Of a DNA stretch of 64,000 bases, positions 1 through 6,777 are shown piece by piece. The notes beneath the pieces were generated by a model. It was not told the origin of the DNA. It did no database searches and worked only from the letters and a program-made list of their open reading frames with translations. Made by a program: the position numbers and the translations under genes. Every line of letters starts with the position of its first letter. Position 1 is the first letter of the stretch. Origin of the DNA: Actinoplanes octamycinicus (lineage in GTDB: Bacteria; Actinomycetota; Actinomycetes; Mycobacteriales; Micromonosporaceae); the NCBI RefSeq assembly GCF_014205225.1, contig NZ_JACHNB010000001.1, positions 992,001 to 1,056,000 on the forward strand. Direction: 5' to 3'.

Positions 1-1307
1 CCGGCTCACCGGAGTGGGACGCGCGGGCCGACACGGTCGGCCGGGCGATGCGGCTGATCGGCGACGGAGTGGTCGACCGGGAAGGCGTGTCCGGGCTGGC
101 CAGCCGGCTCGGCTACACCGAACGGCACCTCAACCGGATGCTCACCGCGGAACTCGGCGCCGGGCCGCTGGCGCTGGCCCGGGCGCAGCGCGCGCAGACC
201 GCGCGGATCCTCGTCGAGACGACCGACCTGGGGTTGGCGGAGATCGCGTTCGCGGCCGGGTTCGGCAGCGTGCGGCAGTTCAACGACACGATGCTGGAGG
301 TGTACGCGCAGGCGCCCGGCCGGCTCCGGGAGACCCGGCGCGCGGTCCAGGGCGAAGCCGGCACGATCAACCTCCGGCTGGCCTACCGGGCGCCGCTGCA
401 CGTCGCGTCGCTGCTCGGGTTCCTCGGGGCGCGGACCCTGCCCGGGGTCGACGAGTTGGACGGGGACACGTACCGGAGAGGTCTGGTGTTGCCGCACGGC
501 AGCGCGACCGTGGCGCTGCGGCCGGCCGATCGGTGGGTGTTCGCGACGTTGCGGCTCAGCGACGTGCGGGACCTGGCACCGGCGGTGGCGCGGTGCCGGC
601 GGCTGCTGGACCTGGACGCCGACCCCGATGCGATCGACGGGACGGTCGGGGCGGATCCGGCACTCGCCGCGGCGGTCCGGGCGGAGCCGGGGGTGCGGGT
701 GCCGCGGGCGGTGGACGGGTTCGAGATGGCGGTCCGGGCGGTCGTGGGGCAGCAGGTGAGTGTGTCGGGGGCGCGGACGACGCTGGGGCGGATCGTGCGG
801 GCGGCTCGGGAGGCTGGGGCTTCCGGTGAGTTGCTCGGGTCCGAGGAGTCGCGGGGGTCCGAAGGATTCGAGTCGTCCGCTGATCTCGGCCCTGCGGGCC
901 CCGCCCCCGCCCCCGCCGCCACCAACCACCTCGCCGGATTCCCGACCGCCGAATCCGTAGCCGATCTCCCCGACTCCGCCTTCGGCATGCCGGCCACCCG
1001 CCGAGACACCATCCGCGCCCTGGCCGCCGCCGTAGCCGACGGCAAACTCGACCTGGACCCCACCGCCGACCGCGCCGAGACCACCGCCCGCCTGCTGGAA
1101 CTCCCCGGCATCGGCCCCTGGACCGCCGGCTACGTCGCCATGCGCGCCACCGGTGACCCGGACGTCTTCCTCCCCACCGACCTGGCCGCCCGCCGAGGCG
1201 CCGCCGCCCTCGGCCTCCCCGCCACCGCCAAGGCCCTCGCCGAGCACGCCGAACGCTGGCGCCCGTGGCGCTCCTACGCCCTGGTCCGCCTGTGGCGAGC
1301 CGCCTGA
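1..1307 (+). CDS. AlkA-type DNA-3-methyladenine glycosylase with AraC-type HTH (5' truncated)
   Basis: The reading frame is open from base 3, so the true start and probably an N-terminal Ada-type zinc domain lie outside the window. The visible part begins with an AraC-type helix-turn-helix region (GYTERHLNRML, then FGSVRQFND), followed by an AlkA glycosylase domain. The helix-hairpin-helix is visible as LPGIGPWTAGYVAMRA, and the PTD shortly after it supplies the likely catalytic aspartate. The protein excises alkylated purines in base-excision repair. An Ada-AlkA fusion next to an ogt gene is a common actinobacterial arrangement. A linker at about 850-960 is Ser/Ala/Pro rich, and base usage changes there from G-rich to C-rich codons. 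Confidence 0.9.
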   Translation, partial: GSPEWDARADTVGRAMRLIGDGVVDREGVSGLASRLGYTERHLNRMLTAELGAGPLALARAQRAQTARILVETTDLGLAEIAFAAGFGSVRQFNDTMLEVYAQAPGRLRETRRAVQGEAGTINLRLAYRAPLHVASLLGFLGARTLPGVDELDGDTYRRGLVLPHGSATVALRPADRWVFATLRLSDVRDLAPAVARCRRLLDLDADPDAIDGTVGADPALAAAVRAEPGVRVPRAVDGFEMAVRAVVGQQVSVSGARTTLGRIVRAAREAGASGELLGSEESRGSEGFESSADLGPAGPAPAPAATNHLAGFPTAESVADLPDSAFGMPATRRDTIRALAAAVADGKLDLDPTADRAETTARLLELPGIGPWTAGYVAMRATGDPDVFLPTDLAARRGAAALGLPATAKALAEHAERWRPWRSYALVRLWRAA

Positions 1308-1439
1308 CCCGAAGCTACCCCGCCATCCCACCCACCCCGCCGGATATCCACAGGCAGTCCGGTTGTCCACAAGCCACAAACGCAGCCTCCGGAATTCCGC
1401 CAGGCTGTGGTCCCCCCACTTCCGAGGAGCTGATGAGCG
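1308..1439. promoter_or_regulatory. Intergenic region with DnaA-box-like words
   Basis: This short gap before ogt holds a TTGTCCACA word at 1363-1371 and a related ATCCACA at about 1345. TTGTCCACA is the usual actinobacterial DnaA box. The ribosome binding site of ogt (GAGGAG, 1424-1429) lies at its end. Whether DnaA binds here is not known; similar words recur in other gaps of this window. Confidence 0.4.
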
Positions 1440-1937
1440 ATGTTGCGTCACGCGACGATGGACACCCCGGCCGGCCCGTTCACCCTGGTGGTGGCGGAGT
1501 CCGGTGCGGTTCGCGCGGCCGGGTTCACCACCGACGTGCCGGAGCTGACCAAGTTGATCCACCCGTCGCTGGTCGAGCCGGCCGAGCCGGCTGACGACGT
1601 CGGGCCGGCGCGGTCCGCGGTCCGGGCCTATTTCGACGGTGATCTGCTCGCGCTGGACACGGTGGCGGTCGAGCAGCACACCCGGGGCGTGTTCATGGGG
1701 CACGCCTGGGCGGTGATGCGCGAGATCAAGCCGGGCGACCCGGTGACCTATTCGAGGTATGCGGTGCTGGCCGGCCGCCCGGCGGCGATCCGGGCGGCGG
1801 CCGCGGCGTGCGCGCGCAACGCGGTGGCGCTGATCGTGCCCTGTCACCGGGTGCTGCGCACCGACGGGTCGCTGGGCGGCTACCGCTGGGGCCTGCCGGT
1901 GAAGTCGTGGTTGCTGGAGCACGAGTCGGCGGGCTGA
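1440..1937 (+). CDS. ogt: Methylated-DNA-[protein]-cysteine S-methyltransferase
   Basis: This suicide enzyme transfers the methyl group of O6-methylguanine to its own cysteine. The active-site motif PCHR is present in IVPCHRVLRTDG, followed by the usual GGYRWGLPVKSWLLEHE tail. At 165 residues it matches the single-domain Ogt type. GAGGAG at 1424-1429 sits ten bases before the chosen ATG; an internal ATG at 1458 is a possible alternative. It lies just downstream of the AlkA-type glycosylase gene and probably forms a direct-repair plus excision-repair pair for alkylation damage. Confidence 0.95.
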   Translation: MLRHATMDTPAGPFTLVVAESGAVRAAGFTTDVPELTKLIHPSLVEPAEPADDVGPARSAVRAYFDGDLLALDTVAVEQHTRGVFMGHAWAVMREIKPGDPVTYSRYAVLAGRPAAIRAAAAACARNAVALIVPCHRVLRTDGSLGGYRWGLPVKSWLLEHESAG

Positions 1938-1967
1938 CCCGCTGGCGGGCGGGCGGCACACTGGGGC

Positions 1968-2657
1968 GTGTTGCTGCCGCGCTGTGCCGCCTGCGGCCGG
2001 ATCATGACGCTGACCGGCTTCCTCACCGCGAACGGTGAGCTGGTCTGTCAGCGGCACACCGGCGCCCCGCAGTCCGTCTGTTGTGGACTGCCGGCCGATC
2101 CCGCGCTCGGCACGGACCGCCCGCTGTGCCCGCGGTGCGCGGTGACCGCGGTCCGCACCCAGCAAGACGTGAAGCGGGTGCTGCCGCCGATCGCGGCGCG
2201 GCTGCGGGCGTTGTCGATCCGCACGACGACACCGGTGCGGGTGCGGCTGGTGCCGTTCAGCGAGTTGCAGGGCCGGATCGCCGGGCACGGTGACGTGCTC
2301 GGCGTGACCGTGTCGCTGGGCAGCGAGGTGGTCGACCTGATGGTGGTCCGGGATCTGCCGCTGGCCCGGTTCGGCGCGGTGGTCGCGCACGAGGTGATGC
2401 ACGCCTACCTGGCCCAGCGGGGGTTCGGGATGCTGCCGCCGGCGGTCGAGGAGGGGCTGTGCCAGCTGCTGGCGCACGCCTGGCTGAAGGATCAGCCGGG
2501 GGCGCCGGCCGAGTGGGAGCGCCGCCGGATCGCCACCAACCCGGATCCGGTGTACGGCGACGGTTTCCGGGCTGCCCGGGCCGCCGCGATCCGGACCGGC
2601 AGTGTCCGGCGGATGCTGGAGCACGTGCGCCGCTGCGGTGATTTCCCGGACCCGTGA
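1968..2657 (+). CDS. DA1-like zinc peptidase with LIM-like cysteine cluster
   Basis: The N-terminus carries a zinc-ribbon or LIM-like pattern (CAAC, then CQRH, VCCG, CPRC). The C-terminal half has a gluzincin-type HEVMH motif (bases about 2388-2402) followed by AVEEGLCQLLAHAWL, whose glutamate could be the third metal ligand. This order of LIM-like fingers and HExxH resembles plant DA1 peptidases and their bacterial homologues. The start is GTG, giving 229 residues. It ends 62 bases before the VWA gene on the same strand, so it may be co-transcribed with the VWA-phosphatase-kinase operon. The substrate is unknown. Confidence 0.7.
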   Translation: MLLPRCAACGRIMTLTGFLTANGELVCQRHTGAPQSVCCGLPADPALGTDRPLCPRCAVTAVRTQQDVKRVLPPIAARLRALSIRTTTPVRVRLVPFSELQGRIAGHGDVLGVTVSLGSEVVDLMVVRDLPLARFGAVVAHEVMHAYLAQRGFGMLPPAVEEGLCQLLAHAWLKDQPGAPAEWERRRIATNPDPVYGDGFRAARAAAIRTGSVRRMLEHVRRCGDFPDP

Positions 2658-2719
2658 GGGTGCGCGCGCTGTCTAGGCTGATCGACGACCGTTCCCACCC
2701 GCCGCGCGCTGGAGGAACC

Positions 2720-3424
2720 ATGGTTCCCGACGACCGTACCCTCGCTCTGGCCTTCTATCTGCTGGTCGACGTGTCGTATTCGATGGACGGCGCGCCGCTG
2801 GACGCGGTGAATCGGATCCTGCCCGAGGTGGTGGACACCATCGAGGAGAGCCCGACGCTGGGTGACGTGGTCCGGTTCGGCGCGCTGGACTTCTCCGACG
2901 ACGCGCGGACCGTGGTGCCGCTCGGCGATCTCCGCGACGTGCGGGCGATCCCGCAATTCACCGCCCGCGGCGGCACGTCCTACGCCGCGGCGTTCCGGCA
3001 GTTGCGCCTGGACATCGAGCGCGACCTGGCGAAACTGCGGGCGGACGGCTTCCAGGTGTACCGGCCGGCCGTCTTCTTCGTCACCGACGGGGCGCCGACC
3101 GATGACGTGCCGGAGCTGCGGGCCGCGTTCGCCGAGCTGACCGATCCGTCGTTCCGCGGCCGGCCGAACATCATTCCTTTCGGGGTGACCCCGGAGCTGC
3201 CGAAAGCGGTGCTGGACCCGTGGGTCTACCCGAAGCCCGGTGACCGCGGCAAGCCGATGCGCAGCTATGTCTACAGTGGCTCGGGCGACGCCGCGACCGC
3301 GATCCGGCAGATCGCCGAGGTGCTGATCAGTAGCATCGTGGCCTCGGCGAACTCGGTTAACGAGGTGGGCACGGCGGGCGGTTTCGTGCCACCCGACGAC
3401 GATGATCTGGGCGACTGGATCTGA
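2720..3424 (+). CDS. TerY/YegL-like von Willebrand factor A domain protein
   Basis: This 234-residue protein is essentially one VWA domain. The metal-ion-dependent adhesion site is intact: DVSYS at residues 17-21, the GGTSYAAAF threonine, and the TDGAPTDD aspartate. No signal peptide is visible, so a cytoplasmic location is likely. The ATG at 2720 is chosen over an upstream in-frame GTG at 2654 because GGAGGA (2711-2716) precedes it. Two bases separate its stop from the PP2C-like gene, which itself overlaps the kinase gene. The trio matches TerY-P-type modules and E. coli YegL-YegK-YegI; the signal is unknown. Confidence 0.85.
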   Translation: MVPDDRTLALAFYLLVDVSYSMDGAPLDAVNRILPEVVDTIEESPTLGDVVRFGALDFSDDARTVVPLGDLRDVRAIPQFTARGGTSYAAAFRQLRLDIERDLAKLRADGFQVYRPAVFFVTDGAPTDDVPELRAAFAELTDPSFRGRPNIIPFGVTPELPKAVLDPWVYPKPGDRGKPMRSYVYSGSGDAATAIRQIAEVLISSIVASANSVNEVGTAGGFVPPDDDDLGDWI

Positions 3425-3425
3425 G

Positions 3426-4352
3426 ATGGCGGAGCGGGCCACCGATGACGGCCAGCCCTGGTCGCGGCTGGCGAGCCGGCGCTGGGTGGTGGGTGACGCC
3501 GGGCGGCAGGCGGCGGTGCGGGCCCGGGTGCCACGGCTGTTCCGGTCGCCGCCGCCGGACATCGTGGCCGACGGGGCGGAGGCGGGCGGGCTGACGTTCC
3601 GGGCCGCGTCGGTCCGCGGTCCCGGGCATCAGGAGCGGGCCGAGCCACGCCAGGACGCGTACGCGGTCCGGTTCACCCGCGATCAGGGCTGGCTGGCCGG
3701 GTGCGTCGCGGACGGGGTGTCGGCCGCGAAACGGTCCCACGAGGCGGCCGCGGCGATCTGCGAGACGGTCGCGCAGACGCTGGTCGATCACCTGATGACC
3801 GGCGCGCCGGTGGCGGCGTTCGGCTGGGACGGGGCCGCCCGCGTCGCCGGTGACGCGGTCGTCGAGCTGGCCCGGCCGTTTCTCACCGACGGGACGGTGA
3901 CCGACGAGAGGGTCCGCTCGATCATGTCGGCGACCGCGCTGGCCTTCGCCGTGGCGACCGAGCCGGACCCGGACGGTGGGCACCGTGCCGTGCTGGCCAA
4001 CCTCGCCGGCGACTCGGCCGCGTTCCTGCTGACCGGCGCCGGCTGGCAGCCGCTGACCGCGGTGAAGAACGCGGGCGCCGCGATCGTCGACAGCCGGGTG
4101 CGGTCGCTGCCGGCCGCGGTCCGGGTCACCCCGCACGAGTTCGTGCTGCTCCCCGGCCAGGTGCTGGTGGTGATGACGGACGGGCTCGGTGATCCGTTCG
4201 GGTCCGGCGCCGGCGCGGTCGGCGAGTTCCTGCGCGGCCACTGGGGCACGCCCCCGGATCCGCTGGCGTTCGCGCAGCACGTCGCGTTCTTCCGCAAGTC
4301 GTTCACCGACGACCGGACGGCCGTCGTGGTCTGGCCGGGTCCGGCCCGATGA
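3426..4352 (+). CDS. PP2C-family protein phosphatase (YegK-like)
   Basis: This 308-residue protein has the spaced acidic motifs of PP2C enzymes: a QDAY motif, VADGVSAAKRSH, MTDGLGDPF, and a C-terminal DDRTAVVVW. These aspartates would hold the two manganese ions that activate water for phosphate hydrolysis. No membrane segment is seen. ATG 3426 follows the VWA stop by one base. The gene ends in an ATGA overlap with the kinase gene, so translational coupling is likely. It probably reverses phosphorylation by the neighbouring kinase, as proposed for YegK and YegI; the substrates are not visible from sequence. Confidence 0.85.
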   Translation: MAERATDDGQPWSRLASRRWVVGDAGRQAAVRARVPRLFRSPPPDIVADGAEAGGLTFRAASVRGPGHQERAEPRQDAYAVRFTRDQGWLAGCVADGVSAAKRSHEAAAAICETVAQTLVDHLMTGAPVAAFGWDGAARVAGDAVVELARPFLTDGTVTDERVRSIMSATALAFAVATEPDPDGGHRAVLANLAGDSAAFLLTGAGWQPLTAVKNAGAAIVDSRVRSLPAAVRVTPHEFVLLPGQVLVVMTDGLGDPFGSGAGAVGEFLRGHWGTPPDPLAFAQHVAFFRKSFTDDRTAVVVWPGPAR

Positions 4353-5407
4353 CCGCGTTGACCGTCCGCGCCCTGGGCCCGTTGCGGCAGCTGGCTCGGG
4401 GCGGCACCGCGACCGTCTTCCTCGCCCCGGAGCTGCGGCTGCCCGGGCTGCCCGGCGAGCAGTTCGTCTACAAGCGGTACACCGACGCGACGAAACGGCG
4501 GGCCGGCCCGTCGCTGACCACCGGCCTGACCGGGTTCGTCCGGTTCCGCGACCGGCTGCCGGAGGCGCAGCGGGCGGCGTGGGACGCCCGGATCATCTGG
4601 CCGGTCGGCGTGGTGGTGGACGAGGACGGCGCGGCCGGCGGCGTGGTGATGCGGCTGATCCCGGACCGCTATTTCCAGGACTTCCGGAAACGCTCGGGCG
4701 GCGTGCACCGCAAGCCGCGGGAGATCGAGACGCTGTTCGGCGACGACGAGACGGCGCTGCGCAAGGGGCTGCCGGCGGTCGGGGTGACCGACCGGCTGCG
4801 GTTGATCCGGGCGGTCGCCGCGGCCTACGGGATGATGCACAAGCAGGGCGTGGTGGTCGGCGACATCTCCGGCCGCAACATCATCTACGACCCGGGCCCG
4901 GTCCGGCCGTCGGTGCTGGTGGTCGATGTGGACAGTGCCCGGATCAAGGGGAACCGGGCGGTGTTCGGGATGCAGCCGCACACGCCGCACTGGCAGCCAC
5001 CGGAGGCGCTGGCGGCGAGCGCCGAGCTGGCCGGCTGGGACGGCGCCGACGAGGACCTCCGGGACCGGTTGCGGGACCGCTGGGCGATCCAGAGCACGAA
5101 GACCGACGTGTACAAGTTCGCGCTGATGACGGTGCGGATCCTGGCGAACGGCCGGGGTGGCGCGGTGAGCCGGGACCCGTCCCGCGCGCGCCGCGTCCTG
5201 CGCGACATGCTGGGCGAGCCGGCCGCGGTGCTGCTGGACGCGAGCCTGTCCCCGACCCCGGCCGACCGCCCCGCCATCCGGGATTGGTACGACGCGCTCC
5301 AGCCGTCCGGGCAGGAGCGGCCTCCGGAGGTGTCCCGGCAGGTCAGCGGCGGCTGGGTGTGGGTGGACGGGCAGGGCTGGGTGCGCGGCTCTCAGGTCTC
5401 GCCGTAA
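4349..5407 (+). CDS. Atypical Ser/Thr kinase of the YegI / TerY-P type
   Basis: This 352-residue protein has a divergent protein kinase fold. The N-lobe lysine is probably K42 in FVYKRY after a weak glycine loop (ARGGTATVF). The catalytic loop reads GDISGRN, with D172 and N177 kept but the usual HR replaced. The metal-binding DFG is replaced by DVD (residues 193-195). The segment STKTDVYKFALMTVRIL matches the C-lobe helix F region. GD-x4-N and DVD variants are typical of YegI-like kinases. It overlaps the phosphatase gene by four bases. Its 3' end overlaps the convergent gene at 5392-6669 by 16 bases, which could create antisense regulation. Confidence 0.85.
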   Translation: MTALTVRALGPLRQLARGGTATVFLAPELRLPGLPGEQFVYKRYTDATKRRAGPSLTTGLTGFVRFRDRLPEAQRAAWDARIIWPVGVVVDEDGAAGGVVMRLIPDRYFQDFRKRSGGVHRKPREIETLFGDDETALRKGLPAVGVTDRLRLIRAVAAAYGMMHKQGVVVGDISGRNIIYDPGPVRPSVLVVDVDSARIKGNRAVFGMQPHTPHWQPPEALAASAELAGWDGADEDLRDRLRDRWAIQSTKTDVYKFALMTVRILANGRGGAVSRDPSRARRVLRDMLGEPAAVLLDASLSPTPADRPAIRDWYDALQPSGQERPPEVSRQVSGGWVWVDGQGWVRGSQVSP

Positions 5408-6669
5408 CGCCGGATCGGGCTCGGGTGCCAGCGCCCGGTCCCCGGTCCGGGAGCCGGCGACGGCTGCGCCGCCGGATGTCCGGCGAGCCAGTTCAGGTCC
5501 GCTTCGTTCCAGGTCAGATCACCCGGCTCGCGTACGCGTACCGCGTCGCAGTCGGTGACCAGCACCTCGACTTCGGGGGTCAGCCGGTAGTGCACCGAGT
5601 CGAGCGCGTGCCCGCCGAGCCGGACGTCGTGCCGGTGGGCCAGCTCGACCAGCTCCCGCAGGGCCGGCCGGAGCAGCTCCCGGTGCCCGGGCGGCGCGTC
5701 CGCGAGCCGCCGGTCCCGGAACCGCTCCGGGACGTCCGGCGCGAGCAGCCCGGTGACCTCGGTCGCCCCGCCCGCGACGACGAGCCGCAGCGGCCACAGC
5801 ATCCGGCCGGTCAGTTCGGTGGCGTGCTCGCCCAGCGCGACCATCCGCAGCAGCGGGGCGAACGGCTGCGCCGGGTCGAGGAACCGCCGGTAGACCAGTG
5901 GCCGCCGGTCCGGGTCGAGGCCGGGCGCCACGGCGGGGTGGACGTCGGTGAGCGGGGCGTGCCGGTGTTCGTACCCGAGCACCAGGGTGTTCTCCGGGAC
6001 CACCCAGCGGTCGTAGGAGATCCGCGGAGCGCCCGCCCCCAGCGCCCGGCGGACCGTCGCGACCACCCGGAAGGCGACGCCGGTCAGCGTGTCGTCCGCG
6101 CCGGCCAGGGCGATCTCGACGTCACGGCCCGCGCCGAGCTCGGCGAGCAGGTCGAAGTCGGCGCCGGGCAGTGCGACGAACAGCACCCGGGGCGCCCAGT
6201 CGCGCGTCTCGTCGGCGTGCAGGGTGCGGGTGAGCAGGGTGTCCAGGGCGGCGGCCCGCTCGTGCGGCTGATCGGCGGAGCGGCCGCCGACCAGCACCAC
6301 GACGCACGGCGTGCGCACGTCGGCGGTGTCGTCCTCGAGCATGGTGATGTCGCTGCGGATCAGCCGGCGCAGGGCGAGCAGCGCGGCGCCGAGCCGGGCC
6401 GGGCCGGTCGCGGCGGTGGTCAGCCGGGGCGGCCGGACCGCGGCGTCGGCCTGCTGCAGCTGGACCAGCGGGACCAGGTCGTCGGCGCCGGTGTGCAGCT
6501 CGATGCTCCAGCGGACCGCGTCGGCCAGCTCCGGGTCGGCGGTGAGCTGCTCGGCCAGATGGGCCAGGAGCAGGTCGGCGGTGGCCCGCTGCCGGTCCGG
6601 CGCGCCGCCGGCGACGTCGCAGAGCAGGTACAGCGGCTGGATGGTCAGCCGCTCGGTTTCATCGATCAC
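5392..6669 (-). CDS. Degenerate VWA domain fused to a pseudokinase domain
   Basis: The N-terminal part (residues about 10-150) aligns with the neighbouring VWA protein: LYLLCDVAGGAP against FYLLVDVSYSMDGAP, and VVVLVGGRSAD against VFFVTDGAPTD. The MIDAS serines and last aspartate are lost. The C-terminal part (about 250-380) aligns with the neighbouring kinase: VYRRF against VYKRY, LGGHALDS against VGDISGRN, and VTDCDA against VVDVDS. The nucleotide-binding lysine (now R261), catalytic aspartate (G353) and asparagine (S358) are therefore replaced, while D373 and D375 remain. I infer a non-catalytic scaffold or sensor for the module. Start codon and length (425 residues) are reasonable; no orthologue is recalled. 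Confidence 0.75.
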   Translation of the reverse strand: MIDETERLTIQPLYLLCDVAGGAPDRQRATADLLLAHLAEQLTADPELADAVRWSIELHTGADDLVPLVQLQQADAAVRPPRLTTAATGPARLGAALLALRRLIRSDITMLEDDTADVRTPCVVVLVGGRSADQPHERAAALDTLLTRTLHADETRDWAPRVLFVALPGADFDLLAELGAGRDVEIALAGADDTLTGVAFRVVATVRRALGAGAPRISYDRWVVPENTLVLGYEHRHAPLTDVHPAVAPGLDPDRRPLVYRRFLDPAQPFAPLLRMVALGEHATELTGRMLWPLRLVVAGGATEVTGLLAPDVPERFRDRRLADAPPGHRELLRPALRELVELAHRHDVRLGGHALDSVHYRLTPEVEVLVTDCDAVRVREPGDLTWNEADLNWLAGHPAAQPSPAPGPGTGRWHPSPIRRYGET

Positions 6670-6777
6670 CCGGATCCCCCGGCCCCGAGGTTATCCACAG
6701 CGGACCACTGTCGCGCTTGTCCACAGGCGACGAAAACGCCGGTGCGGGGCAGCTCCGGCAACCCTAGGCTGACCGGC
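6670..6777. promoter_or_regulatory. Divergent promoter region with two DnaA-type boxes
   Basis: This gap separates the VWA-pseudokinase gene (minus) from valS (plus) and must hold both promoters. It contains TTATCCACA at 6691-6699 and TTGTCCACA at 6717-6725, two close matches to the DnaA box. No T-box leader typical of tRNA synthetase genes is visible in such a short space. Confidence 0.4.

Noticed and set aside
850..960. Frameshift within the AlkA gene because of the base-composition change
   Set aside because: The frame stays open and the AlkA motifs continue in the same frame, so it is a low-complexity linker.
6..2624. Long minus-strand open frames antisense to repair genes
   Set aside because: They are high-GC shadows of the plus-strand genes with Arg/Pro/Gly-rich composition and no motifs.
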